A stretch of 64,000 nt of DNA from Aminipila terrae. GTDB lineage: Bacteria; Bacillota; Clostridia; Peptostreptococcales; Anaerovoracaceae. A model generated the notes under the pieces. The model did not search any database, was not told the origin of the DNA, and worked only from the letters and a program-made list of their open reading frames with translations. The translations under genes and the position numbers were made by a program. The DNA lies in the NCBI RefSeq assembly GCF_010120715.1, contig NZ_CP047591.1, positions 310,001-374,000 of the forward strand, given 5' to 3'. Of this stretch, positions 34,927 through 45,500 are shown piece after piece; position 1 is the stretch's first letter, and each line of letters begins with the position of its first letter.

Positions 34927-35889
34927 TCAGATAATGTTTCTTAAGTTATCATATGCATTTTTAATTCGTAAAAAAAGTTTTTCGGGTAATAATGTTTCTT
35001 CAAATCTGGTGCCCTGACTGGTCATCCTGTTTAAGGCTCCCATAAAAGCACCTTCTTTTTCTTTTCCTATAAAGTTGGAACTGTAATGCCATTCTCCTCT
35101 CAATGTAAGCAGTATAGAAATTGTTCCAGAAGATAAGGCTGGGGCAATATAAGGCTTAAATCCAAGATTTCTTACATCAAGATTGGATTGCACCGTTAAC
35201 CTTGTCAGTTCTTCAGAAACTTGGTCATGATAATCCAGGATACTATCAGCAATTACAAGATCCTGCCCATGAGGTCCAAAAGCTCTTCCTTGTTCCAGAT
35301 AAAGCCTGAATCTGTTGTCCCTTTTAGCAAAATAGATGGCCCTGCTGTTCATAACACCTAAACCAAACCCCTGTATCTGCTCTGGCCTCAATTTTTCTCC
35401 AGCCAGATAAGCAGCTTTGCATAGAGGATCCACAGGATCGGATATCACTGCAAACAGGCCCTTAAAATTTCTCTTTGATGCCATCTTTGCATACTGCTCT
35501 ATAATTATTCTATTGCTCTCAAACTGAGCCATTCTCACATCTTTTACTTTCTCAGCTACAGCTGGTACGGCCCTTGAGGCACAAAATATAAAAATATCAC
35601 AATCAAAGAGTTTTTCTTCTGTAATACTTTTAACTTCAGGCATCCGAACCCCATCAAAAGGAAAAGCAATCTGATTCATTTCTATTTCATATCGCTGGCT
35701 CATTTGAGGGTTCACATCGTAAATGCCTATTTGGTCAATAACATCTCCCCCCTGAAGTTTCAATCCTATTAGAAGAGTTCCTCCAACATCCCCCAAGGCT
35801 AAAATGTTTACTCTGTTTCTACTTTTCAGAGAAAATGGTACATACCCTGTAAAGGAGCACTCCTGGTTTAAGTCTGTTAACCTGTACAC
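34927..35889 (-). CDS. Lactate/malate dehydrogenase-like protein
   Basis: This 320-residue NAD-dependent dehydrogenase-like protein has a Rossmann loop ALGDVGGTLLIG (~31-42) with Asp58 for ribose binding, and VISDPVDPLCKAAY with Asp154. Arg183 lies in GVMNSRAIYFAK and the proton-relay His207 in GRAFGPHGQD. The catalytic set is complete. However, the substrate loop (FCASRAVPAVAEKVKDVR) differs from true lactate or malate enzymes, so the 2-hydroxyacid used is unknown. The start is GTG after AGGAG. It lies between the large multidomain gene and the flavodoxin-fold gene, both very close. Confidence 0.75.
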   Translation of the reverse strand: MYRLTDLNQECSFTGYVPFSLKSRNRVNILALGDVGGTLLIGLKLQGGDVIDQIGIYDVNPQMSQRYEIEMNQIAFPFDGVRMPEVKSITEEKLFDCDIFIFCASRAVPAVAEKVKDVRMAQFESNRIIIEQYAKMASKRNFKGLFAVISDPVDPLCKAAYLAGEKLRPEQIQGFGLGVMNSRAIYFAKRDNRFRLYLEQGRAFGPHGQDLVIADSILDYHDQVSEELTRLTVQSNLDVRNLGFKPYIAPALSSGTISILLTLRGEWHYSSNFIGKEKEGAFMGALNRMTSQGTRFEETLLPEKLFLRIKNAYDNLRNII

Positions 35890-35908
35890 TTTTACACTCT
35901 CCTATCAC

Positions 35909-38900
35909 TTATATAATGTTTTTCAATCTCATTAATTTTTCAATATCATTGGATATATATACGGAAGGAGCTAAATTTTCATCATATTTAACACAATAGC
36001 CTTTATCCGGAAATCTTGGAGAATTAATCACTTCCCCAAGCCTGCTCAGAGTAAGATTTTTCTCGAATGCCAGCTGATATTCTTCCTCAAGTACCTGCAA
36101 GATTTTTTTTGCACTCTTTAAACAGGTTAATGAAAGTTTAAAAACTTCCTTCCTGTTTTCTCCTGCCAGGAATGCAGGTAAAACATACGGTAATATCAGA
36201 TTAACAGACGGCAGCAGGTTTGCAATAAAGGAATATTCTCGTTCCACGCTGTCCCCCCCTAAGAAAGGATACATGGCATCATCAATAAACCAGGTTCTAA
36301 GGTTAGGAATAAAATAAGCACAGTTCACATCTCTTCCCTGAATAGCCATTAGGTCCTTTCCTCTGCCGGATAAAACTCCTACAATTATTTTCTCTATTTT
36401 TAAATTTGTCTGCTTAAAAATAGGATCCAACTCCTTTAACCGGTGTCCTTTATGAAGCAGGTCATCCACCAGTAAAATAGGTCTGTCAAAAGAGTCTATG
36501 GTTCCTATCTGGTTTTCTAAGGTAGTATAATTAGGGAACTCTTTAATTTTAAAACTTTTTATTTTAGTATCAAAAGTCTTTTCCGTATGAAGAGTTTTTG
36601 TAACAGTATTGGGTACTGCCTTGCCATCCAGTATTTTTCCAAAAGGTACGCACATAAAAGGGCCCAGTTTTCTGATTTTTGTGCTTTCCCTTGGGACCCC
36701 ATTCAATTCTGTAATCATATCTACCAGTTTGTGATGCATAATAGCAGAATCAAAAGACAAAACAAGGCTGCCTTTATAAACCTGAGTCAAAGCTGTCTGC
36801 ATATTGATATGGGCCTGTTTTAAAACCTGCAGGACTTTAGCGTTTTTATTAAAAGGACCTTTTATTCTCATTTCCATGTTTTCAAACAGTATAATCGGAG
36901 ATTTCATGTCAACGAAATAGACAGATAAATTCTGTAAATTCCCTATAATTTTAAAGAATCCCTGACGTTTCATGACCTCTTCTAATTTTTTATTATTTAA
37001 TTCAGTCCTTGAAAACACTGGATTATACACTGCATACGTAAATCCTTTTTGTAAACAGTCAGCAATGGTTTCTGTTAGAAGTATCTGTTCCAGGTCATCT
37101 ATAATATTGTTCTTACTGATTATTGCTGCACCTAATACAATTATTTTCCCGGAAGAATGCTCTCTTATATAAGATGCCACTTCTGAATTATTAAATTCAT
37201 TGTATAAATTTACTGTATCCAGTTCATGAAATAAAACAACACCCAGTACCTTGTTATTATCACTTCCATTCTTAATAATCATCGCATTTACATTTTTAGT
37301 CTTTAAATAATTTTGTAAACTATCTTTTATTGCAGTGATATCACCCATGGCCGCTTTAACAGCGCATAACACTTCATGGTTATTCTGCCCAATAACTTTA
37401 AAACTTAAAGAACATGACCTTATAATGCTTTTATATTGTGGCTCTCTTAAATACAAACTGTTTTTATAAATATAATTTTGTGCCACTGTATCAATTAAGT
37501 TGGAAATATCCCTGTTGTTATCTATATTTTCCCTTATTCTGGTGGAACTGATATCTTCCAAATGAATTGGAAGTTTTAATTCTATTACATTTCCAAGTAT
37601 CTGATCATATGTGTTATTCTGATTGTCTGAATCTAAATGCCCTTCTACTGCACTGGCTCTTTTAAACACAATATGATTCATATGATGTATAGAATCGGGG
37701 GCTGTCTCTTTTCGGTAAGAGGACGCATTGACTATGACATCGCTTCCTACAACCATATATAACTCCCTGTTTGCAAATATCTCTCGCAAACGTCTTAAAT
37801 CAGCAGGATTTGCAATATTAACGGAGATATCGTCCGGAAATATATATACATCGCCTTCATCTGCCACGGACATACTGACAATTTTCTTTCGGATCATTCG
37901 GGGCTGAGTTTTCTTTGACCAGGAAAACTCGTCTAAGGCCAGATATACCTCAAATCCCAACTTCTTAATTTCCTGCACAATCCCTTTATGGCTGAGTGAG
38001 AAGGGATCAAATGTTCCAGGAAAGAAAGCAACTCTGTTATTATCTTTAAAATCAAAGTTTCCATATTGCATGATATAATCTGTAATAAAGCGATACAAAT
38101 GATTTAGGGCAGCTGCATTATTATAAAATGACAATTCATTTTCTTTTTTATCTGCAATAAGTGTAACAATCTTCTTATAAATTTTTTCAAAAACAACTTT
38201 TTTATCCTGAAGAAATAGTTCACTGCTGCCGAAAATGCTCTGTCCGATAACCAGAAATGCCTCCTGGCTTACTATTTCATCATAATTGGCGTAACCTCTG
38301 ATTAACATACCAATCATTAAATCCCTGCGATTTTCGTAAATTTCCGGGGACTCTGCAAAAATGTCTTTGTAGTCAGGATACTTTTTAATCATAACCCCTA
38401 AAGTGTCAAAAGTAACAGAAGCTATTCTCTGATTGGTACTGTCTGCAAGTTTTTTTAAATCACTTATTAATTCGTCTAACTCTCTGGGGTGGAGATACAT
38501 AGCCAGTTCACCAAGATATTCAGGTATATATTTTGAGAATTGATATTCACCAATTTCAAGTCCCTTTGTCATTTCTATAATGATTTCATTTCTCTGGTCT
38601 AAAGATAAAAGTTTGATAACCTGTAATAATCCTTTTCCTGCACTATGTCTTACAGTGATGCGCTCACTGACCTTAACCAGGTTAGAAAAGTGAGTTGCAA
38701 TATGAAGCTTTTCCTCGTACATTTCCATATTTAATTTATCCAGCAGAAATTCTATATTTACAGCTTTAATGACCCACGGGGTGCCTATTTTCAAATTCTC
38801 CAGGTATAAATCTGATTCAACCTTATTCTCTTTGTATAAGGTATACTCATACTGGTATTGCTTCTCCGTGCAATCTCCTATAGCTGATAATATTTTGTAT

Positions 38901-40777
38901 TTTAAATAAATTACAGATACTAATTCCTCTGTAACATTCTCCATTATTTTCATAGCATAAGTTTTAATCTTGTTTATAAAGCTTTTATCAGTACTAACAG
39001 TTACTGCATATTTAGCAAACCTCAGGGCTCCTATTTTTATTTCTAAATGCTCCCTTTCTGAAAGTTCAGCTCCAAAGTTCATGAGTTTTATCACACAACT
39101 GTCACTGCAATTTTCAAGAGGTACTACCAATACAGCTGCCAGCAGCGTAAAGGCCGTCCCGTCCTGAATATTCATGTTTTCAAAATATGAAAAAAATACG
39201 TTTAAAAACTGTGTCTTCTCCTCCTCAGTCCTGCATTTTTCCATCATAGTAGCAATAAGAGTCTTTAAACTATATCCAATCCAACGCTTATGCTGTTCTG
39301 TTATTTTGTAATCCGGAAATACAATTTTATCGATGAACTGTTTCCATAGCTCTAATGCGGTGATTTCCTCTAAATCAGCATGGGCACCTTCAGGAAGCTC
39401 TTTCCTGAATTCTTCATCATAATTAACTATAATTGCTGCCATAATACCTGCAGCCAGCCTTCTTATATCTCCTTCCCTGTGCATAAGCAGTTCATATAAA
39501 AAATGTAATGTACACAGTTTTTGTTTCTGGGTCATATAAGTGGAATATTCACTGAATATGTTTAAATATGCTCTGATATTTTTCCACTGTTTTTCACTTC
39601 TTGCTTTCTCTAAAAGATTTGCAAAAGAAGTTTCGTTGTTAAAATTGCTCATTAATCTTATATTGTGTTCAATAGCAAGGAACTTTAATTTGGATATAGT
39701 CTGCTGTGTATTTAAAAGTGAGCCTCCCTTCTGCTCTATTTTCAAAGGGGCATCAGACTTCAAATCCACAGAAGTTCCCATGTTTTCTATATATTTTTCA
39801 AAATCCCTCAGCTTAGAATATACCCGAATATATCTCTGGCGTTTTGTCTCATCCACATTATCCAGTTTATTTAGTATGACATCAAAAGACTCTTTCAGTG
39901 TATAAAAATTCACTATTTCATTTCCTGCTTTATCTCTGCTGCTTTTTACTCTGAAGTCTGCATAAATCAGTACCAGTGATTCAACAGAAAGATTTTCTAA
40001 TTCCAGGTCCCAGGTGGAATGGTTGGTAGCAATATGAGCAATGGTGGGCATGCCATTTTCTTTAAACAGCTGATTGGTATAATAATAGTGGAGATAAGGA
40101 ATTTTTCCTGTCTCACTGGGCTTACATCCATATTTGCCCAGATCATGGCCAGCGGCAGCTCCTGAAACCAGAGCTATATCAATAGGTACATGAAGTTTCT
40201 TAAGCTGCCTTGCTATATGCATAGCTACAAAATGTACGCCTGATATATGCCCAACTGTATTAAAAGAGGTCAGTTCTTTAAAAATCAGCATGAATTCATA
40301 AATATAATTTTCATTCCAGAATTTCATAAACTTTGCATATTCCTCTTTTATGGTGCATAATTTTGCTTCTTCATCCGTAAGGAACTCTATATTTCTTGAG
40401 GGTTCAAAGCTTCTGTTTTTGTTTTGCCAAGTCAGAAAAATGCGGAATATTCGCAGAAGTACGGCCATACCAATGCTCTTTTTTCCTTGTGCTCCAGTGG
40501 GAAAGAGTTTTTCAACTGTACTGTTTTTTATAAACTCCAACCAGCCTTCCTCAGGAGCAGCTTCTAAAGATTCAATGGTAGACTGACTTACTTTAATGAT
40601 ATCATTGCATGTAATCTCCTCTAAAGAAGCCAAGTATCCGATATTATCCTGCCAGTCATGGTTTTGCAGCAGATTAATCATTGTCTTTCTTGATACATTG
40701 ATTTCTTTTAAAAAAGCTCTGTCTGTCAGAGACACTTCCAACTGCTTATAAAGATCCATAATCGTTTTTTTAGACAT
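35909..40777 (-). CDS. Very large multidomain protein: HD domain, helical repeats, NMNAT-like nucleotidylyltransferase, phosphoribosyltransferase-like domain
   Basis: The product has 1622 residues from ATG 40777 (AGAGGTG before it; a GTG 18 bp upstream lies in that site). Parts seen: an HD domain (~170-290; GHISGVHFVAMH, GHDLGKYG, ATNHSTW, IYADFR); a long helical region (~300-905) like HEAT/ARM repeats; a cytidylyl/nucleotidylyltransferase (~915-1110) with FFPGTFDPFSLSHKG and ISSTRIR; a possible GNAT-like stretch (~1125-1280); and a phosphoribosyltransferase-like domain (~1325-1510) with PILLVDDLLHKGHRLKEL. HD proteins hydrolyse phosphates, NMNAT-like domains join nucleotides, and PRTases use PRPP, so a nucleotide- or NAD-type pathway is inferred. 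The true activity is unknown. Confidence 0.75.
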   Translation of the reverse strand: MSKKTIMDLYKQLEVSLTDRAFLKEINVSRKTMINLLQNHDWQDNIGYLASLEEITCNDIIKVSQSTIESLEAAPEEGWLEFIKNSTVEKLFPTGAQGKKSIGMAVLLRIFRIFLTWQNKNRSFEPSRNIEFLTDEEAKLCTIKEEYAKFMKFWNENYIYEFMLIFKELTSFNTVGHISGVHFVAMHIARQLKKLHVPIDIALVSGAAAGHDLGKYGCKPSETGKIPYLHYYYTNQLFKENGMPTIAHIATNHSTWDLELENLSVESLVLIYADFRVKSSRDKAGNEIVNFYTLKESFDVILNKLDNVDETKRQRYIRVYSKLRDFEKYIENMGTSVDLKSDAPLKIEQKGGSLLNTQQTISKLKFLAIEHNIRLMSNFNNETSFANLLEKARSEKQWKNIRAYLNIFSEYSTYMTQKQKLCTLHFLYELLMHREGDIRRLAAGIMAAIIVNYDEEFRKELPEGAHADLEEITALELWKQFIDKIVFPDYKITEQHKRWIGYSLKTLIATMMEKCRTEEEKTQFLNVFFSYFENMNIQDGTAFTLLAAVLVVPLENCSDSCVIKLMNFGAELSEREHLEIKIGALRFAKYAVTVSTDKSFINKIKTYAMKIMENVTEELVSVIYLKYKILSAIGDCTEKQYQYEYTLYKENKVESDLYLENLKIGTPWVIKAVNIEFLLDKLNMEMYEEKLHIATHFSNLVKVSERITVRHSAGKGLLQVIKLLSLDQRNEIIIEMTKGLEIGEYQFSKYIPEYLGELAMYLHPRELDELISDLKKLADSTNQRIASVTFDTLGVMIKKYPDYKDIFAESPEIYENRRDLMIGMLIRGYANYDEIVSQEAFLVIGQSIFGSSELFLQDKKVVFEKIYKKIVTLIADKKENELSFYNNAAALNHLYRFITDYIMQYGNFDFKDNNRVAFFPGTFDPFSLSHKGIVQEIKKLGFEVYLALDEFSWSKKTQPRMIRKKIVSMSVADEGDVYIFPDDISVNIANPADLRRLREIFANRELYMVVGSDVIVNASSYRKETAPDSIHHMNHIVFKRASAVEGHLDSDNQNNTYDQILGNVIELKLPIHLEDISSTRIRENIDNNRDISNLIDTVAQNYIYKNSLYLREPQYKSIIRSCSLSFKVIGQNNHEVLCAVKAAMGDITAIKDSLQNYLKTKNVNAMIIKNGSDNNKVLGVVLFHELDTVNLYNEFNNSEVASYIREHSSGKIIVLGAAIISKNNIIDDLEQILLTETIADCLQKGFTYAVYNPVFSRTELNNKKLEEVMKRQGFFKIIGNLQNLSVYFVDMKSPIILFENMEMRIKGPFNKNAKVLQVLKQAHINMQTALTQVYKGSLVLSFDSAIMHHKLVDMITELNGVPRESTKIRKLGPFMCVPFGKILDGKAVPNTVTKTLHTEKTFDTKIKSFKIKEFPNYTTLENQIGTIDSFDRPILLVDDLLHKGHRLKELDPIFKQTNLKIEKIIVGVLSGRGKDLMAIQGRDVNCAYFIPNLRTWFIDDAMYPFLGGDSVEREYSFIANLLPSVNLILPYVLPAFLAGENRKEVFKLSLTCLKSAKKILQVLEEEYQLAFEKNLTLSRLGEVINSPRFPDKGYCVKYDENLAPSVYISNDIEKLMRLKNII

Positions 40778-40895
40778 AATACACCTCTTCCGCACATGTA
40801 TTTATATTTGAACAATATTATTACCACACAAGCCCTGTAGCAGTGTGATTCAATGAACACTTTTTAGGCAACGCCGTATCACAATCGATGGGTTC

Positions 40896-40924
40896 ATTAT
40901 ACCATCATTTCAATTATTGTTCCA
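40896..40924 (-). promoter_or_regulatory. Extended -10 promoter for the large multidomain gene
   Basis: On the minus strand TGGAAC, a 17-bp spacer and TGG-TATAAT are seen. The extended -10 (TGnTATAAT) supports the weak -35 element. The leader is about 110 nt. Confidence 0.5.
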
Positions 40925-40970
40925 CTATTGTCACATTATAAAATATTTCGTCTTTTCTGAATATTGAAAC

Positions 40971-41000
40971 TTTGTATTTTGCATACATTTTCACTATAAT
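40971..41000 (+). promoter_or_regulatory. Likely gdhA promoter
   Basis: TTTGTA (40971-40976), an 18-bp spacer and a perfect TATAAT (40995-41000) stand about 90 nt before the gdhA start. The -35 box is only fair. Confidence 0.5.
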
Positions 41001-41093
41001 ATCGTTGACTAGAAATTACCAAAGTGCTATATTGAGAATAAGTTGAGTACTTGTTTTCTAACAAGATTATTATGTGAAAAGAGGAGATTAAAG

Positions 41094-42440
41094 ATGTCAA
41101 ATTATGTTGAAAGAGTTATCGCTCAGTGTATTAAAAATAATCCTGGCGAAGTAGAGTTCCATCAAACTGTTGAGGAAGTACTTTCTTCATTAAAACCTGT
41201 TATGGAACAGCATCCGGAATACGAAGATGCCGGTCTTCTTGAAAGATTAGTAGAACCTGAAAGAGGAATTACTTTCAGAATCGTATGGACAGATGATGCT
41301 GGTAAAGTTCATGTTAACAAAGGTTACAGATATCAGTTCAACAGTGCAATCGGGCCTTACAAAGGCGGTTTAAGATTTGCACCAAGCGTATATCCTGGAA
41401 TCATTAAATTCTTAGGTTTTGAACAAATTTTCAAAAATAGCTTAACTGGCCTGCCTATCGGCGGTGGTAAAGGTGGATCAGACTTTGATCCAAACGGAAA
41501 AACTGATGCAGAGATTATGAGATTTTGTCAGGCATTTATGACTGAATTATATAGACACATTGGCCCTGAAACTGACGTACCTGCAGGTGACCTTGGGGTT
41601 GGCGGCAGAGAAATCGGCTATATGTATGGTCAGTACAAGAGAATCGTCAATAGATTTGAAGGAGTTCTGACCGGTAAAGGTTTATCCTACGGTGGCTGCT
41701 TAGGAAGAACAGAAGCTACAGGTTTTGGCATAGTATGGTATGCTGAAGAAATGTTAAAAGCAAACGGTGAAAAACTAAAAGGAAAAACTGTTGCTATTTC
41801 TGGTTTCGGAAATGTATCTTGGGGTACTGCTATAAAGTTAAGAGATTTAGGTGCTAAATTAATAACCATTTCAGGTCCGGACGGATACATACTTGATGAA
41901 GCAGGAATCGATACAGACGAAAAGATTGCATATCTTCTTGACTTAAGAGGATCTGGTAAAAATATCTGTGCTCCTTATGCAGATAAATTCCCAGGTTCAA
42001 AATTCTTCCCTGGAGAAAAACCTTGGGGAGTTAAAGCTGACTTATATATTCCTTGTGCAACCCAGAATGAAATACAGAAGGAAGATGCACAAACATTTGT
42101 TAAAAATAAAGTTAAATTTGTTTGTGAAGGTTCTAATATGTCTTCTACTAACGAAGCTATTAAGATTATGCAGGAAGGCGGAATTATTGTTGGTCCTTCA
42201 AAAGCTGCAAATGCAGGCGGTGTTGCTACATCTTGTATCGAAATGGGTCAGAATGCCGGTCACACTGTATTTACAACAGAACAGGTTTACGAACAGCTTC
42301 ACAATATTATGGTTGGTATCCATAAGGCTTGCGCAGATTCTTCAAAGAAGTACTACGGTAAGTATGACTTAGTAGCTGGTGCAAATATTGCTGGTTTCCA
42401 GAAAATTGCAGATGCTATGATGTCTCAGGGTTTAGTTTAA
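41094..42440 (+). CDS. gdhA: NADP-type glutamate dehydrogenase
   Basis: The 448-residue hexameric enzyme interconverts glutamate and 2-oxoglutarate plus ammonia. It carries the catalytic region LPIGGGKGGSDFDPNGKTDAEIMRF, the PETDVPAGDLGVGGREIGYM motif, and a Rossmann loop VAISGFGNVSWG with GSNMSSTNEA. The type is that of bacterial NADP-dependent enzymes (about 450 residues). The start is ATG 41094 behind GAGGAG. An upstream in-frame ATG at 41043 lacks a site. It is single, with its own promoter and terminator, and convergent with pyc. Confidence 0.96.
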   Translation: MSNYVERVIAQCIKNNPGEVEFHQTVEEVLSSLKPVMEQHPEYEDAGLLERLVEPERGITFRIVWTDDAGKVHVNKGYRYQFNSAIGPYKGGLRFAPSVYPGIIKFLGFEQIFKNSLTGLPIGGGKGGSDFDPNGKTDAEIMRFCQAFMTELYRHIGPETDVPAGDLGVGGREIGYMYGQYKRIVNRFEGVLTGKGLSYGGCLGRTEATGFGIVWYAEEMLKANGEKLKGKTVAISGFGNVSWGTAIKLRDLGAKLITISGPDGYILDEAGIDTDEKIAYLLDLRGSGKNICAPYADKFPGSKFFPGEKPWGVKADLYIPCATQNEIQKEDAQTFVKNKVKFVCEGSNMSSTNEAIKIMQEGGIIVGPSKAANAGGVATSCIEMGQNAGHTVFTTEQVYEQLHNIMVGIHKACADSSKKYYGKYDLVAGANIAGFQKIADAMMSQGLV

Positions 42441-42460
42441 AATATATTTTTGTAAAGTAA

Positions 42461-42492
42461 AAAAAGTCTGCGAGCCATTCGCAGACTTTTTT
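42461..42492 (+). terminator. Terminator of gdhA
   Basis: A perfect 13-bp hairpin (arms AAAAAGTCTGCGA and TCGCAGACTTTTT) ends in a T run, 20 bp after the gdhA stop. Confidence 0.9.
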
Positions 42493-42509
42493 AATTCTAA
42501 GATATGTAA

Positions 42510-42537
42510 AAAGGATTACCTTCAAAGGTAATCCTTT
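42510..42537 (-). terminator. Terminator of pyc
   Basis: A near-perfect hairpin with arms AAAGGATTACCTT and AAGGTAATCCTTT continues on the minus strand into five T, about 37 bp past the pyc stop. It stands back to back with the gdhA terminator. Confidence 0.8.
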
Positions 42538-42574
42538 ATATTTAACATTATTTATTTTATTTAGTTATTTTCAG

Positions 42575-45500
42575 CTATTTGCTAAGTTCTACAATTAATT
42601 CTCCGGCTTTAACCTGCTGGCCTTCTTTTACATAGACCTTACTTACAGCGCCTGCCATAGGTGCAATGATATTTGTTTCCATCTTCATTGCCTCAATAAC
42701 TGCTACTGGCTGTTTTTCTTCAACTTTTTCGCCTTCCTTAACCAGAACTTTAATAATGTTTCCTGGAATATTTGCACCAATCTGTGACGGATCATCAGGA
42801 TCTGCCATAGGTACAGAAGCTTTAACAACGCCCATGTTTTCTAAGTCTTTATCCTTGATTGAAACAGAATGTCTGTTGCCATTTACTTCAAATACAACTT
42901 CTCGCATACCTTCGGAATCTGGGCTCTTTACTTCAACAAGCTTAATTACAAGAATTTTACCTTCAGCAATCTTTATCTCACAAGTTTCGCCTTCTGCAAG
43001 ACCATGGAAGAAGATATCACTGCCCATCATTCTGAAGTCGCCTTCTTTTCTTATGCTTTGAATATAATCAACAAATACTTTTGGATAGATAGCATAGCTG
43101 ATTACCTCCTGAGAATTGCCTTCAAGTCCAAGTTTTTCCACAAGTCCTTTTCTTATATATTCAAAATCTTCTGCTGGTAAAAGTTCACCAGGTCTGCAAG
43201 TAATTGGCTTCTTATCCTTTAGAACCAGTTTCTGCAGTTTTTCTGGGAATCCACCCTGAGGCTGACCCATCATACCTTCAAAGTATGACACAATTGAATC
43301 TGGGAAGTCAATATCAGCAGCTTTTTCATAAATGTTCTCTGGAGTCAGATCGTTCTGTACCATAAATATAGCCATATCTCCAACTGCTTTTGAAGAAGGA
43401 GTTACCTTTACAATATCTCCAAGCATTTCATTTACAGTCTTATACATATCTTTTACAGCTTCAAACTTATGACCTAATCCAAAACTTTCAACCTGAGGTT
43501 TCAGATTTGAATACTGTCCACCAGGAATTTCATATTTATAAATTTCAGCAGTACTTACCCTAAGATCAGATTCAAAGCCATGATATACAGGTCTTACTGC
43601 ATTCCAGTAATTTGAAATCTTCTGTATTCCATCAAGTTCAATACCAGTAGCTCTTTCTGTATTTTCCAGTGCTGCAACTAATGTGTTAAGTGCAGGCTGG
43701 CTTGTAAGTCCTGCCATACTGTTAAATGCAGTATCTACTATATCAACACCTGCTAACGCTGCCATCAGGTTTGTAGCACCACCATTACCACTGGTGTCAT
43801 GAGTATGAAGATGAATTGGAATATCAATTTCATTCTTCAGGCTTTCAATAAGCTTCTTAGCTGCCATCGGCTTCAAAAGACCAGTCATATCTTTAATACC
43901 TAAGATATGTGCCCCTCTCTTTTCAAGTTCTTTAGCCATGTTGATATAATATTTCAGGTTATATTTTTCTTTGGTTTCATCTAAGATGTCTCCTGTATAA
44001 CAGATGCACGGTTCTGCAACCATACCCTGTTTCAGTACTTCATCTAATGCTACTTCCATACCCTGAATCCAGTTCAATGAGTCAAAAATACGGAATACAT
44101 CAATCCCTGCCTGAGCTGATTCTTTAACAAATTCACGGATAACATTGTCTGGATAGTTCTTATAGCCAACAGCATTAGCACCTCTGATCAGCATCTGGAA
44201 CAAAATATTTGGAATCTTTTCTCTTAAGGTAGCAAGTCTTTCCCATGGTGATTCTTTAAGGAATCTATATGAAGTATCAAAAGTTGCTCCACCCCACATT
44301 TCAAGGGAGAATAAATTCTGTCCATAGAGAGCAGTAGCAGGAGCAATCTTTTCCATATCGATTGTTCTTACTCTTGTAGCCATCAGGGACTGCTGAGCAT
44401 CTCTCATGGTTGTATCTGTCAAAAGAAGTTCTTTTCTTGAACCAATCCATTTTGCCAGTTTTTCAGGTCCTTCTTCAGTCAATCTCTGTTTCGTACCTTT
44501 TAGTTCGCTTATAACTTCTGGCTTTATTCTAGGGAAAACAGGCACATCAAACTGTGGTTTTTCACCCTTTGTTTCATTTACATATTTATTTCCAAGGAAG
44601 TTTAAAATCTTAAGTTCCGGATCATCACTATTGATTTCAAATAAATCTGGATTGTCTGCAATAAATCCGGTATCACATCTACCTGCTCTGAAAGTGTCAT
44701 GATTCAACACATTCATGATAAATCCGATATTGGTTTTTACTCCCTTGATTTTAGCTTCATCAAGTGCTCTAAGGGCTTTTGCAATCGTATCATCAAAAGT
44801 TCTTCCCCATGCAGTTACTTTTACAAGTAAGCTGTCATAGTATGGAGTAATAGTAGCTCCAGAGAAACCATTACCTCCATCAAGTCTGATACCGAAACCT
44901 GAACCAGTTCTGTAAATATCAATAACACCAGTGTCAGGAGCAAATCCGTTATTTGGATCTTCCGTTGTAACTCTGCACTGAATTGCATGTCCTCTTGGCT
45001 TGATATCATCCTGGCTCTTAATATTAATCCTGTCAGAATCCAGGCTGTAACCTTCAGCAGCAAGAATCTGTGACTGCACCAGGTCAATACCTGTAACCAT
45101 TTCTGTTACTGTATGCTCTACCTGGATTCTTGGGTTCATTTCAATAAAATAATGCTGCCCATTGCTGTCTACTAAGAACTCAACGGTACCTGCACTTCTA
45201 TAGTTTACTGCTTTTGCAATTTTAAGAGCATCAGCACAAATTTTTTCTCTCTGTTCCTGAGTAATACATATAGCAGGTGTAAATTCTACAACTTTCTGGT
45301 GTCTTCTCTGGATAGAGCAGTCTCTTTCATGAAGATGAACAATGTTTCCATAATTATCTCCAAAAACCTGTACCTCTATATGTTTTGGGCTTTCAAGATA
45401 TTTTTCAATAAAAATATCATCAATACCAAAAGCTTTTTTTGCTTCGCTCTTTGCACTTCTGAACTCAGCTGATAAATCTTCTGCTCTGCGCACAATACGC

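Noticed and set aside
34927..35889. Annotation as plain L-lactate dehydrogenase
   Set aside because: The substrate loop differs from known lactate and malate enzymes, and the gene lies in an unrelated module. So only 'LDH-like' is supported.
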